DNA from: Psococerastis gibbosa
Lineage: Eukaryota; Arthropoda; Insecta; Psocodea; Psocidae
Length of the DNA stretch: 64,000 nucleotides
Direction: 5' to 3'
Assembly: GCA_963971405.1 (NCBI GenBank)
Contig: OZ020489.1
Location: 39,856,539-39,920,538 of the forward strand
Shown here piece after piece: positions 31,100 to 42,959 of this stretch (position 1 is its first letter; each line of letters begins with the position of its first letter). A program made the position numbers and the translations under genes. The notes under the pieces are model-generated. The model saw only the letters and a program-made list of their open reading frames with translations, did no database searches and was not told the origin of the DNA.

Positions 31100-31375
31100 C
31101 AAATGTACCGATTCTTGTATCGATACCGGTATTGAATGGCAGGTATTGATACTGGTATTGTATTGAAAGAAAAGTAACGATACCATGAGGTATTGGTATC
31201 GAATGGAATAGCGGGAAAAAGTTCAGTTGTGTGGTAGGTATTATTTGATTCAATACCAGCAAATAGGTATCGATACCTGCAAGTATTGAATGAAAAGTAT
31301 CGGGTATCAATACCAGTGGTATCGAAAGAAAAGTATCGATACTAGTATTATATCAGTAGTATCGTTGGATCCCTA
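31100..31375. repeat. Degenerate array of GGTATCGATACC-like words
   Basis: About 270 bp made of variants of GGTATTGATACTGGTATTG and TCGATACC in both orientations. The unit is itself nearly palindromic. No ORF. Confidence 0.65.
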
Positions 31376-31566
31376 GAGTAGTGGTACGGCCTCTGACTTC
31401 CACCCGAAAGGTTGTTGGTTTGAGTCCCAGACTTCGTGCAATTTTTGCAAATAAAACAGTCGGTCCAGGACCTTCCTCGTTGAGCGTAAAAGGGGGCTTT
31501 ATAGCCCTAACTCCACTAGGTTGGCTTAATAATAGAACAAAAAGTAATTATTTATTTAAGAAAAAA
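31372..31566 (+). mobile_element. tRNA-derived SINE, best copy
   Basis: The head GAGTAGTGGTACGGCCTCTG contains an A-box-like segment, and GTTGGTTTGAGTCCC is a B box. Next comes a body with GCTTTATAGCCCTAACTCC and a tail GGTTGGCTTAATAATAGAAC ending in A/T-rich sequence. At least six related pieces occur in the window, mostly in reverse. Confidence 0.65.
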
Positions 31567-32204
31567 AAGGTTGACGCCACTGACCCTTGACCAATTTGGT
31601 TCTTGCCCAATTCAGTGCTCGATGCATGCGTTCCACGTTTATTTAAGATGCCACGTTGAACTGCATAGCATTTCCAATGTAAAAATTGTAATATTTAACA
31701 GCTGTGGTTGCAGTGTCATTGATGACCACAATTGGATAAGACTCGTTTGACATTGCATGGTCAAAGGTCAACAAGTTGTTTACTTCTTGTCATCCATTGC
31801 ACATCTTATACATGTTGTGTCGACTTCAGCTTAAGCATCGATGTTAATTCGAATATATTAATGATGCTCATGTTTGGCTTATGAACCGATCTTCTATGTA
31901 AACATGCAGACGACACACACGCTTAAGAGGAAGCGGTACACATTGGCTACCCCCTGGATCACCCCAAAATAGGTTAGTTTATATTTTTTATTGAAGTTAA
32001 TGCGTAAAGTTCTAAAGATTTGGCCAACTCAATAGACTGATGACTGTTTCATGCATAATACTACGACGACATTTTTTAGTTTTGGTGCTTGCAGGGGTCT
32101 TATCCTGCATGAAATTTGGGTATGAGAAAGCTGTCGGCGCGATAGGTGCCGCGTTTGCTCACTTCGGATAACAAGCGCAACCGTGAGACTACTTCAGAGT
32201 AGTG

Positions 32205-32345
32205 TTTAACGCTGTTTAAGCAAAATCCGAAGGAAATTCTGCGTCGTTTCGTGACTATTGACGATACGTGTATCCATTGGTACACACCAGAGACCATGAA
32301 ACAGGGGCAGAAATTTGAGTCGAATGAGCTCAACTCTACCATGGA
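32205..32345 (+). pseudogene. mariner transposase catalytic-core fragment
   Basis: A frame reads RRFVTIDDTCIHWYTPETMK, clearly the mariner core around the first catalytic Asp (usual form RFVTVDETWIHHYTPETK). It is short and without terminal repeats nearby. Confidence 0.65.
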
Positions 32346-32527
32346 GACCTAGTGTTATACTAGTATATTCAATAGTGAAGCGTATCGAGCTAATGGGAGA
32401 CTATGTTGAGAAATAAACCGCCACTTTTCCCCAATTTTAGTTTTTCTTTTGTAGGCTAAGTACTCATTGGACTACCCTCGTAGTCCTCGACCAATTGAGT
32501 GGACCAAATCTTTATAGCTTGAAGTAT

Positions 32528-32776
32528 GGCCGGTCTTATGCCAAAGTGAACCAAGCGCCATTGATGTGATTTTGAGTAATTCAACTTTGAAGTTTGAGGC
32601 TCTCTGTAGTTGACCCTATATTATCTCCTAGTAGTATAAATCCTTAATAAAATCCTGCAACCTACGACTTGGAGCACTCTTGCAGAATGTTCAGTATATT
32701 TTTCTCTACTAGAATATGCACTTAGTTAAAAATTTCACAATTTGGCGCTTGGTTCACTTTGGCATAAGACTAGCCG
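32528..32776. repeat. Inverted repeat, ~33-bp arms
   Basis: GGTCTTATGCCAAAGTGAAC in the left arm and GTTCACTTTGGCATAAGAC in the right arm, extended by CAAGCGCCA/TGGCGCTTG, around about 180 bp. Identity not recognised. Confidence 0.6.
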
Positions 32777-33198
32777 TATTAACTAATATAAAAAATATAA
32801 ACTGTAATAACTATGTAAATATAATAATACTGTGGCCACACGGTGTTAGTGCCGACTACATGCTATTTATTAAAATGTGGACGATCATTTCGTCTACTTT
32901 ATGGCATCCCGTTTATGGCTATAAGATAGTTATTTCTTGAGAAATTCGACTTTCTCCTCTATATATAAGATCTTGTATATTTTGATATGTATATATGTAT
33001 ACGTGTATATGTGTACGTCACTGATACCGAGGGAAATAAGTAATTATGCAATCGAACATGATTTTTATATTTAAAAAAACGCATTGCGATAGGATGGGTT
33101 TTACATAACTGTGGTCAATTGGGTTTAGTGACGACCACTAGCTATTAATCGAAATGAGGAGGAACATTTTTTCTACATTAATAAACAAATAAATATTG

Positions 33199-33380
33199 AC
33201 TTTTTGTTCCATTACAAAGCCAACCTAGCGAATTTAGGGCAATAAAACCCTCCCTTGCACTCAACTACGAAGACCCGGGACCGCCTGCTTTACATGTCCT
33301 CCGAAGCATGGCCAGAAAATGTAGAAAGTGTGAGACTCGTGCCAACAACCTTTCGGGTGAAAGTTGCTACATGTCCTGAT
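33199..33380 (-). mobile_element. SINE copy
   Basis: Reverse copy: GCCAACCTAGCGAATTTAG (tail), GGGACCGCCTGCTTTACATG (body) and ACAACCTTTCGGGTGAAAG (head). Confidence 0.6.
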
Positions 33381-34600
33381 TTTTGTCTACTATTGTCTCA
33401 ACGTCAGCTCTAAATAAATAAACAACCATTTATTTTCAAACAGACCTAAAAGTCCAATCAAATTCAAATCTTACAATCTATCTACAATCTACGAGTGATC
33501 TTTCCTGGTAATTTGACGTTGTACCTAAAACGGATAGTGTGGTGTATCGGGTAGTATCTTAAAAACTATTCGTTGGGTGGACCCCTGCATGTATAGCGCC
33601 AACGGAAAAAATAACTTCTCCTGGAATACGTGTAAATTATTTTAAATAAACTCCTCAATGAATGTGAATTGAATGTGAATTTCTTATCAATTAGAAATTA
33701 AAATCACCAATTGCTTGATAAGCCAAATCGGAGGACCTCTCCTCCCCCGGGACACCAATAACACTAGTTTTTATACAAAGTCGAACTTCACAGTAAATAT
33801 GCATTTTTGAGCTAGAAAAATATCATAGCTATTAGAAGAAATATTCCTCGACATTTTTATGCATGATATGTTACCGTTGCTCACACCTATAATTGAGCAC
33901 AATATTCATAATTGTTTTGTACAGAAAATGTAGGTGGAACATTTGTTTCTTTCTCTTTTGTTTATCATGTAACCGAAATTAGGAAATCAAGAAATATCTT
34001 GACTGTCGGATTCGAACCCATGATCTTTACCTGCGGGGAGCATCGTGTTACCATAGATCATGTTGTTGTTGTCGTTGTTGTTTCCAACGCCTGCTTTCAG
34101 CATTTCTGCTTTTAAGCAACCCTGTCAGCCTGGCGGGGGGAGTGAGTCTGTTTCTTAACTTGAGGCACCCTAAGGGCAGACTCCTTCATCTCGGTGGAAA
34201 GGGGAGTTGACTGACAGGGTTGACCTCCTGATTATAGTGGATTCCGAACCACATGGGGAACATACTAAAGTCACATGATTAATTCAAAGGTGACCAGGAC
34301 TCGCCACGCACTTAGACTGACTGGTATAGTCTCAGCTCGTTATCATGTCCCACCATGTTCCCCTGCCAACGCGTGCACACTACCAAGTTTGCCGCAGTTT
34401 GAAACATGTTCTGCTCTCAAGGAATCAACATGGTAAGGCCGTTGGCATACCACAGATCATGGGTTTGAAGTGATTTTTCGTAATTCTCTAATTTCGGTTT
34501 CTTTCTTTAGCTTAGTTTTAATACCGTTAAATGGTTTGATTGATTACCCGGGTAAGTTATTCTTTTTCGTCTGCGCTACGGCTGCTATTAATCTAAATGT
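33381..34600. other. Non-coding stretch, mostly unrecognised
   Basis: Bases 34000-34060 contain a reverse B-box-like GGATTCGAACCCATGATC, probably another tRNA-derived piece. The rest shows no gene. Confidence 0.35.
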
Positions 34601-34605
34601 GCATA

Positions 34606-34744
34606 GGCGGGGATTCCACCAACGTCAATAGTGATATTAAATGTTTTTTGACGTGGTAGTAGACAGTTTTAGACTGTCTAAAAATGTGTGCTACCACGTC
34701 AAAAAACATTTAACATCACTATTGACGTTGGTGGAATCCCCGCC
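34606..34744. mobile_element. MITE M9, hairpin type
   Basis: Near-perfect palindrome: GGCGGGGATTCCACCAACG / CGTTGGTGGAATCCCCGCC, flanked by ATA on both sides (34603-34605 and 34745-34747). The centre carries GTGGTAGTAGACAG. Confidence 0.85.
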
Positions 34745-35019
34745 ATAGTCTGTGATTAAAAGGGGAGATCGGGATAGAAATACGAGACGAGAATAGCTGG
34801 GAGTTGGTCGATGCGATGGTGATGGTGCGAAAGCGTTTAACCCGTTCCATTCTGTGCTGTTTAATAATATCTTTGCCATTGGCCCTAACTACATGGTCAA
34901 ATAAATATACAAATGTATGTTAGTGGGTTTGTTTGCAAACATCTGTAGCTCTATAGTATGAATTTCATAACTTTGACCAACCGGGGGTCGCTTATTCTAA
35001 CCCATATGCAACATTCGTG

Positions 35020-35276
35020 GGTTTAAAAGCCTGTTACTAAAAAAATTGCTAGGGCCAGAAATCGGGACAAATGAATAAAATTTCAGTTGTTTCCTGCATG
35101 CTCTTAGTTTAGAATATGATTATTTAAGTTAAGCTAACTGCTGTTTTTTGTTTTGTTGACTATTTACTGTATTTCGGACGTGTTTTTGGACGTGGGTTAG
35201 ACAGATAAAGACTTTTCTAGTCTCATGTCGCGCCCCGTAAACATAAGACGTCTGTTATCATTATTATTATTAGCCC
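35020..35276 (+). repeat. Older LINE 3' end
   Basis: Diverged copy of 61638-61912: AAAGCCTGTTACTAAAAAAA, GACGTGGGTTAGACAG and TCTAGTCTCATGTCGCGCCC, ending in (ATT)n. Confidence 0.65.
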
Positions 35277-35689
35277 CCGACAAATTGATTAACTTGTTAT
35301 TTGTATTACAAGTAATCGCTTTTCTCGTGATCTCTCTCGATCGCCATCTTTCCTGAGTAAGCAAGTCACAATTTTATTTCTTTATGAAATAACATAATTG
35401 ATTATATTTATAAATATATTCCTTCGGCGCAGGAGAGTACCGGCCGAAGAAGAAGAAACAAATATTATTATTATCAGTACTCTGTCTCTCTCATGCAATC
35501 ATTAGGGACAGGATGTTGGGATGAGCTGCATTAATTAATTGGGGCCGATCGGTGTTAAGTACGGTGACATAATGTGCATCAAAATGTAGAGAAAGATTTC
35601 TTATATAATATATATATATATATTTCCTGTGCAATTTGATATTTTACAATAGTAAGGCATTGGAAGCTAAATAAATGAATAAATAAATG

Positions 35690-35805
35690 GCATTTGTTCT
35701 ACAGTCAACGATGAAGTTGAACTCCGAATCATGGCCAGAACGTAAGTGTGGACTCGAACCAACAACCTTACGGGCGAAAGTCCGAGTCCGTACATATATA
35801 TCCTT
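35690..35805 (-). repeat. SINE head fragment
   Basis: GTGTGGACTCGAACCAACAAC and CCTTACGGGCGAAAGTCCG correspond to the head of the reverse SINE copies at 33.3 and 54.1 kb. Confidence 0.5.
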
Positions 35806-35859
35806 ACAAGTGAGACAAATGAGCCTTACGTGTTTTTTTTTATTTATTAAATTGATTAA

Positions 35860-36005
35860 TCGCATTCGTAAACAATTTAATGAATGTATCCGATTGACCT
35901 CTTCAGTCGCCTCTTTAGGTTAGTACCCGTGTTGAGTTACGACACGTCTCCGATCGCACGGCGTGTAAAGACTCGCACAAGTGCTAGCACGTTACTACTT
36001 GGCCA
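35860..36005. repeat. Dispersed repeat, second copy of 7045-7180
   Basis: Shares ordered blocks with 7045-7180, including CGATTGACCTCTTCAGTCGC and GACTCGCACAAGTGC. Confidence 0.6.
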
Positions 36006-36109
36006 TCCACTTACTGATTTAGAAGTACTTTTAAGCGGGATTCAGCAGCAGCGTTACCGATTGAATGCTCCTCATTATCAGGTGTATGTAGTCCATTAGT
36101 TTTTTTTCC

Positions 36110-36400
36110 TCTGTTTGGTCTTCTGTCTGGATGTGGATTCCAAAGAGAGAAGAATAGAGAACAAGTGGCTGTAATGGTTTGGCCACGTCCAAAGGATGGA
36201 TGATAAGACCACCCGGAGGTTGGCCGAAGCAAGTCCACAAGGTCGAAGCCCCATCGGCAGACCGAGGGCAGCCTCCGAGGAAAGAGTCGGACAACTCGCC
36301 GGAGCAAGAGGGAAAACAAACAGAACTCAAGACCTTTGTGACCGACCAGGTGGAGTATATGAAATGGGTCCAGGGAGATCCCCTCACTGTCTGCGTATAG
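36110..36400 (+). pseudogene. LINE C-terminal remnant
   Basis: A frame reads ENKWLWFGHVQRMDD then SPQGRSPIGRPRAA, the WxGHVxRM ... GRPR signature at the C-terminus of many non-LTR ORFs. Lies just before the first coding exon of the basic gene. Confidence 0.5.
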
Positions 36401-36484
36401 TTTGTTTTATTTCTTGGGTCTAATGGGTGACTCTGTTTTGTTACAGTTGAGTTCGTGGCATGACTGAGGCCAAGCCGTCCGTCT

Positions 36485-36577
36485 ATGGCCGAGCTAGATA
36501 ATCGCAGGAGCGAGGGTGAATCGCGTGCGGGTAACCCTGCCTCCCAGAGAACCGTTCGGCAAAGGGACGATATTACA
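36485..36577 (+). CDS. Basic Lys/Arg/Ser-rich protein, first coding exon
   Basis: I do not recognise this gene. An acceptor TTTTGTTACAG at 36436-36446 is followed by a short upstream frame (ATG at about 36461, stopped before the exon ends) and then ATG at 36485. Thirty-one codons follow (MAELDNRRSEGESRAGNPAS ...), ending exactly at a GTAAGT donor in phase 0. The five exons found join in frame into at least 198 residues, almost all polar: RS, KKK and SR clusters, Ala/Ser/Thr runs, no domain seen. A nuclear or chromatin-associated disordered N-terminus is likely. The Arg/Ser-rich N-terminal part of a lamin B receptor is one possibility, not shown. The first exons may lie near 29.2 kb. Confidence 0.65.
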
Positions 36578-37351
36578 GTAAGTACCAATTCAGGCTTAAG
36601 CAATAAATTAATAGTATTATCACAGGTGATAATACATGTAAGCATTGAGAAGTAAAGGCTGACGCGTCGCCCCAGCTCCCATTCAGAAGTCAGCAATACT
36701 GGGGGCCATGACTAGCCAATTTTGGTATGGCCTTTGCTTAGGACGATGCAAGCGTCAAACTTATATCTCCTACTTCCAATGAAATTGGACTACTTGGAAA
36801 ATACCCTGGTTCTCTTTCTCTTACCAGGGTCTTTAATTGGCCCAGCTACCTGGCCTATATCTTTATGATATTGTGTATGAAGTAGTATTTTTACAACTTC
36901 CGTAGACCAACTCTTTATATATCTTGTGTAATTAAATAAAAAATAAAAACTGACCGACTTTAACGGGTCATTCTCATTGGTTTTTAATGTTACCATCGCT
37001 ACCGACTGCATTGAATTCCTGACGTGATTGTCATGGTTTTTGCTATATTTTGGCAGCTTTATGGTAGGCCGAAACCAGTCGAGTTAGTCAGCAGCTACCC
37101 TATACACTTGCTTGCTAATAAGAAGCAGCGTGGTCCCACTTCTTCTTAAAAAGCCTCTTCTATCGATGATTGACGATCATCATGGCAATTGTAGTGATGA
37201 TCGCTACACTAGGGAGTTGTAATGCAGTAGTTTCCCGTTGCCTTATGCCATTGACTCTTGATTGAGCTCCTCCGCCTTCAGAGCCAGTTTCCCAACCCAC
37301 TATATTGTGCGTGTGAAAGTCCCGGTAGTTAGCGAATTCTTGCTGTTTCAG

Positions 37352-37472
37352 AATCAGGAAGGTGTAAGACGTAGGAGCGGGAGGACTGGTCGCAGTTTGG
37401 CCGCCGCGGTGGATGACATTCCAGCTTCCGTCAGAGGTAGAAATCGGCATAAGAAGAGATCACTTCAGACAG
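37352..37472 (+). CDS. Basic protein, second coding exon
   Basis: The acceptor TTGCTGTTTCAG and a G/GTTAGC donor bound the exon. It encodes NQEGVRRRSGRTGRSLAAAV then RGRNRHKKRSLQT, continuing the basic, disordered composition. Enters in phase 0, leaves in phase 1, and joins 40156. Confidence 0.7.
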
Positions 37473-38330
37473 GTTAGCTTCATATAAGAATAAATAATAA
37501 ATATACGTTTATTTAAGTAGACACACAACGTTCATCCAAAGCGGTTACATTTACAAAACAAAAAAACTAAGGTACAAAACAGAAAGTGTAACAAATAATC
37601 CAGGTAATAGTTAACAACAGTTTTAAACTATCGCGATAAATGGGATTGCACAGGTTGCCATTACTGACGAATAAGTCCCTGTATCGTGTGGGTTTCACAT
37701 ACTGTTTACACACACTAAGGCAATCACTTAAAATATCTAGAAGAAATACTGGACCGCCATTTACCAATGCATGGCAGTGCCGTGCAGTATTCCTTACAGA
37801 GTCTCTTCAAGCGAGGATGGGAACCGCTCTAAATGGGCTGACAATCACACGAAGGTTGGTATTAACTACCTTACAAGCTTAGCGACTTGTAGCGCATTGC
37901 GATTCGCTGAGAGGTTGTCAGGCTGGATAGGACATAATCAAAATGGCGGGTAATGGGCCTGTACAAGATAAATTAAGAGTTTTGACTTGGTCTATGTATC
38001 CATTTTGCTATGCTGCAGTGTTTATGACTTTATGACATTTTTTACGTTGATTCTTACCCCTGCTTGGTTTTTGGTTAACGGGTGCCCCATAAGGAATACT
38101 ATGGGTCCTGCCATTCTAGTTAATTTAATTTCTATGGTTGGGGGGTTGGGCAGACTAGCGAGCTTGTATGTATGTATGTCCTGAATGGCGTCACAATCGC
38201 AGAACAAAGCAAGTCCAAGGTTGAGAAGTAGGAGTCAGGAGTTTTTCATGATTTTGTTCCTGTTCGGAGGTGATTAAGGGTGGTTCCAATCATCATAATA
38301 AAGGTACCGAAAGTGGAATGCGAAGGTAAG
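37473..38330. other. Intron DNA, nothing recognised
   Basis: Within the basic gene's intron. Short ORFs are present but show no family resemblance. Confidence 0.35.
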
Positions 38331-38332
38331 GT

Positions 38333-38846
38333 AGCTTAGAGTTCTATATAGGAGAGTTGTGACATTCGCGTCTCGCCAAAATTTTTTTTTTGATTTTCAG
38401 CAGCCTGATCATGGCGATTATAATACCGGGGTTAATTAAATACCATGTCACGTGATGGGATTAATTCAATTCAATAAAAGACAAGGCAATTTCAGATTTT
38501 TGTAATTTTTTATGTTGGTAATCGTCGCAGTGCTAAGCGCGGAAAATTCAAATTTAAACAATTGAATTATCTTCAGCTATATTTTTGGTGGGTTTCTTAA
38601 TTTTTTCTGCCTTAAATTTATACAAATCATTTATAATCCTTAATATATTAATTAAAAATATTAAAACTTGTTTATTTCTAGGACGATGTGTGTTTATATT
38701 TGCTATGGCAGCGTCGCGTCAGTTCAGTTGTTTAGTATTGACAACATCACAATTTAAAAATTGTGCCATGTCTCGTATGAGTCATTGAAAGGACTCCCCA
38801 GGATTCAAAAAATATTTTTTGCGGACTCGAATGTCCCATCTCTCCT
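38333..38846. repeat. Interrupted foldback repeat
   Basis: The left arm TTAGAGTTCTATATAGGAGAG with CATTCGCG pairs with the right arm CGGACTCGAATGTCCCATCTC. The same two arms, closer together, occur at 42960-43155. The extra DNA between the arms begins with CAGCCTGATCATGGCGATTA, a GCGGGCC-foldback-like end, suggesting an insertion. Confidence 0.5.
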
Positions 38847-39530
38847 ATGTTGCGCAGCGCAGTAGGATCCCCACTAAGCAACTTCGACGGAGAGATAGCC
38901 GCCGTTGAAAACGCAGCCCAGAAGTTACTGCAGTTCCCAGATTGCAGAAAGGCAGTACTGCTAGTTGACTCACAAGCAGCTATCATAGCACTCACAAAAA
39001 ACAGCTACACAGAGTGTACTTCCACATTAAAATGCAGGCAGATACTGAGCCAACTCATAGAGCAAGGTCGGGAGTTGGTGATACAGTGGATTCCGAGTCA
39101 CGTCGACATACTTGGAAATGAAAATGCGGACTTCTTGGCAAAGATGGGCACAAAACTACCTCAGCCCAGCAAAGCTACACCCCTCACGGCTGTGAAAAGC
39201 CTCGCAGACATATCAGTACGGAGGACAAACCAGGACAGACTGCGACTAGCCTCAAGTGGAAAACAATGGAGCACACTGTTAAACAAACCCGTAAAGAAGA
39301 ACCTACCACGGCCCACTTCAGTAGCAGTCTTCAGAACAATAACCGGGCACGATCTTTTGGCATCCCACCTCCACCGAATTGGAATATTGAGGTCCCCCGA
39401 CTGCGTCCTGTGCGGGAGTACCCCTATGGCCGCCAGCCACCTCAAGGACTGCCCGATGCTTGATGATGAAACGATCGACTTACCGGAGATGAACACACGG
39501 CACATCTATACTGGTCAGCGCGGCGCCTGA
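38847..39530 (+). pseudogene. I-group LINE fragment: RNase H plus zinc knuckle
   Basis: 227 open codons. It holds the second half of an RNase H domain: GEIAAVENAAQKLLQF (Glu), VLLVDSQAAIIAL (Asp) and WIPSHVDILGNENADFLAKM (final Asp). FRTITGHDLLASHLHRIGI and the knuckle CVLCGSTPMAASHLKDCP follow. The N-terminal DGS motif, RT and endonuclease are absent, so this is a truncated copy, though its open frame suggests moderate age. Alternative: a domesticated RNase H; nothing supports that. Confidence 0.75.
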
Positions 39531-39571
39531 TGGCAGAAATGCCAAGGGTGGGCGTTGGCTAGTAAAGTAGT

Positions 39572-39660
39572 AAGCTTTATAGCCCTAACTCCGCTAGGTT
39601 GGCTTAGTAATAGAAACAATAAAAAAGTCCTTGTTTATGTCCTTGTTTAATTGTAAACAT
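39572..39660 (+). repeat. SINE tail
   Basis: GCTTTATAGCCCTAACTCC then GCTAGGTTGGCTTAGTAATAG matches the tail of the SINE at 31372-31566. Confidence 0.6.
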
Positions 39661-40155
39661 AGAAAACCCTTATGTGACATAAGGGCAAATGTATTCCAAA
39701 GTAGTATGTATGATCATGAGGCGGGACTCAGACCCCATTTGGGCGTATTGGTCCCCAAACCCCGTTCCACAGACCCAAAGAAATAAAAAACACAATAGTA
39801 TAAGATATAATATAAGATAATAGTATTAAGATCATTTGGAAAAAAATGCAAGCTTTCTGAGAAGCAGACAATTTACCCAACTGATTTACGGCTATTCTAT
39901 AAAATTCTAATTTAATCGCATTTTTCTAGAGCAATAATTTTTGAGGTCAAATGTGAAATTACTGCTAACACTTTTATTATGAATTTTTTATTCGCGCATT
40001 TTCATATCTTTGTGGCTATGGTATGAATGGAATTAATTAATTTCATCCTAAATACCTGGGCCTCATTTGTTAACAAAATATTTAGAAATCTCTGCTTTGC
40101 TATGTAGCGAAAGATACATGGAATTACTTATATTGTATAATTTACCATTTTGCAG

Positions 40156-40341
40156 CTGAAGCCGAACCTGTAGTGTCGAAAGTGGTGAAAAAGAAACGAT
40201 CGCGGCGCGGTAGTAAAGATCGCCCGAGGTCTTCTAGTCGTCAAGCAAGTCGTAGTAAGTCGCGGAAGACGCAGGAGGAGGCAACTAGTTCTAGCCAAAT
40301 CAACGCGGAGGAAGTCAAGCCTAAGAAGAAACCCTCTTCTC
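40156..40341 (+). CDS. Basic protein, third coding exon
   Basis: The acceptor TTTTGCAG and GTAAGT donor bound 186 bases in class 1-1 phase. The split Ala codon joins 37472 to 40156-40157. It encodes VVSKVVKKKRSRRGSKDRPR and RQASRSKSRKTQEEATSS, a strongly Arg/Ser/Lys-rich segment that could carry nuclear-localisation signals. The length is a multiple of three, so skipping would keep frame. Confidence 0.75.
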
Positions 40342-40419
40342 GTAAGTAAACTATTATTCTGCAACATTTTTATTTTTAAGGTATGGTTACTATAGAAAGT
40401 TTAGAGGATATGCAGCATA

Positions 40420-41166
40420 GAAAATTGGCGACCCAAAACACCTAGTACTTATGAGTGTACGTTCCGTAGGAAATAGGGACCCCAAAATCCGTTGTTTTTA
40501 CTGTCTTCTAATTTTTTTTTTAAATTAATAAAGCAAAATATTTAAGATCTGGCTCATTTAAGTTCTATAAGACTACTTCATGCATCGTATAATAGGGTAT
40601 TTTGTAATATTTGGTATCGTAGCTTTTTCATTAAAATGATTGAGGGCTAAAATTTCACGTAAAATGGATACCATGAAAAAAATACAAAACCAAAAATTAA
40701 TAATATCCTATTGTATTATGCATAAAGTAGTCTTCTACAACTCAAATGAACCAATATTTTAATAACTTGCTTAGATAATTAAATAAAAAATAAGAAGTAT
40801 TACATTTCGGCCTGCCAATGTCCTACGGGACGTACGCTCTTTTTATCTCATACTTTTTATTTTAATTTCTAAGCACGTTATTAAAAATCTGGTCTATTCA
40901 AGTTGTAGAAGACTATTTCATAAATATGATATTTTAGGGTATTTTTAATTGTTTGTATTTTAGTTTTTTCATGAGCTCTACTGGGGGAAATTTTCATGTA
41001 TGAACTGTTGTGCCTAAAATTAAAAATACCTTTAAATGTGATGTACGAAATAGTGTTCGACCACGTGAATTGATTAAGTTGGAAATAACTTGCTAAGTAA
41101 ATTTAATAAAAAAATTAAAATTGAATGAAAACATGAGATTTTGGTGTGCCAATTTTCTATGTTCAA
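40420..41166. mobile_element. 747-bp nested foldback
   Basis: Outer ends CATAGAAAATTGGCGACCCA and the complement of GGTGTGCCAATTTTCTATG. Within it a second pair: GTGTACGTTCCGTAGGAAAT near 40455 mirrored by TGTCCTACGGGACGTACGC near 40830. No ORF. Confidence 0.6.
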
Positions 41167-41308
41167 AAAAAAAAAAAATGTTTGTAAACAGGAAACAGCT
41201 GTGAATTTTTGACGAAATTAAGTAATTTTTCGTTCCACAGCCGCGAAGTTAGGAGAGTGGTCAAATGAAAAAATCTTAAAAAAATTCAAGCTTTCGAAGG
41301 AAATGTCT

Positions 41309-41458
41309 GCGGGCCTACTATGGCGATTAATTTTAATCTTAACCTGGGATTAAAAATGTAAACAAGATAATTTTATAATGGAGAGTGCAATTCAAAATTG
41401 TTTTGTTTACATTTTAACCCCAAGAATAAGGTAAAACTAATCGCCATAGTAGGCCCGC
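41309..41458. mobile_element. GCGGGCC-ended foldback, intact short copy
   Basis: GCGGGCCTACTATGGCGATTA on the left and TAATCGCCATAGTAGGCCCGC on the right are a perfect pair. The interior shows TTGTTTACATTTTAACCCC. It is the reference for the disrupted copy at 11735-17413. Confidence 0.75.
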
Positions 41459-41699
41459 TTAAATATTGTTACTTCTAAAAAAAAACAATAAAGAGCATTT
41501 AACCGATTTTATATAGTAGTTGTAAATCAGACGGGGAGATATACAGCATTTTTTATGAATTTTTCATTTGTCCACTTTCATTTCTTTGTGGCAGAGGATT
41601 GGAACATTAATTGATTTCGTCAAAAATACACGGTCATTCCTTGTCAACCAAACATTTTGAAGTCTGGAAACCTCACTATCAGCAATATTCAGATCCAGC

Positions 41700-42060
41700 C
41701 TGGGCCTGAGCCGTGAGCGTCCTCCACTCCGTCCTGTGACTCCTCCACTTGTGATTATTCCTCTTCCTCCTCAGGAACCAGTTTCACTCTTTAGAGATCG
41801 TCCTCAATCTGGTTTCTGGCTCCCTCTAGGCATTTCCTCCCACACCTGGTCTTATCCATTTGCTTAACTTTTCCGAATTATTGCAGTCTCCATCTCGCTA
41901 TCGTCTCTGCAAAAAACCGAAATGAGAGGACCTAGAAAAATCCCGCCAAGACTAGATTTTTCTTCTAATTTCGGCTATTAGCAGCGATAACTAGGTTGCC
42001 TGTTCAACCTAAGTTAGTTTAATGTCAGTATTACATGCCGTATAATGCTACAATATATTC
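41700..42060. repeat. Dispersed repeats
   Basis: Bases 41760-41840 match 3220-3260 and 6540-6610 in words such as CCTCAATCTGGTTTC. Bases 42000-42055 match 2490-2545 (GTTAGTTTAATGTCAGTATTA). Confidence 0.45.
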
Positions 42061-42959
42061 TCCCAAAATGGTTCACCCCGAACTCTCTTCTCATCACGTC
42101 ATTTTTATTCCTAACCATTCTTACAGTCTTCTTGCTGTAAATCCTCCCTATAAATCCTCGCTATAAAAACCCAACAAAATTTTAAGAGTGTTAACAAGAT
42201 CTACTTCCAGAAGACAACAATTTTATGGCCGTTTGTCCTTTGAATTTATGGATTTTGAAATTTCGCCGGTTCAAAATTATTTTGGAAGTGCGCGAATGAT
42301 TTTCACCCATACACAATCGTTCCCCATTCCTCTTTTCAGTTGGAGTCTTTGGGGTTTTTAGACGTCTTTGGTATCCAATAATAGTTGTCGTGCGTCAATT
42401 TTCTTGCCATTCTTTCTACTCATCCCGCGCCCGTCCGTGACTTCTCTGTCATTACACGCTATGTCGCCCAGTAGTTTAGGGCTTTTTGATCTTCGTTAGT
42501 CGTGCCCTGGTCCCCCTGCAAACATAACTCTGTGTTGCCCGAAGCAAGTTAGCCATAGTTTGTGACGCCTCGAATATAACACTATCGTTCTTCTAATGTA
42601 ATGTCAAGGTTAAAACATAATCTACTGAATATAAAACATGTACGAACAAATATTTTATCGTATTTATAAAAGGTTGCAAATGCGCAGTTTGTAGTTTTCG
42701 AATTCAATAAAAGTTAAACAAATTAGCATGCCGTATAAATACACGATTATTTTCCCAAAGTGGCTGCTTTGTGCGACGCAGTACTGTTGTAGCGTCGTTG
42801 TATTTTATAAAGATATTCCTAACGAACTACGGCTGTTGAGCCTTACAATCAGTAGAATTCGTAAACCGATATAAATCCTTTTACTTCACTAAATTTAAGG
42901 AAATGTATAAGGAGACGATAATCTTGCTTCGAGGAGTTAAGGCGGTTCCACCATAAGAA

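Noticed and set aside
36031-36696. 221-codon minus-strand frame
   Set aside because: It crosses the plus-strand first exon of the basic gene and a LINE remnant; the plus-strand signals are better supported.
38847-39530. Domesticated host RNase H gene
   Set aside because: The fragment has the LINE-specific zinc knuckle downstream and lacks the first catalytic motif, so it is a truncated LINE.
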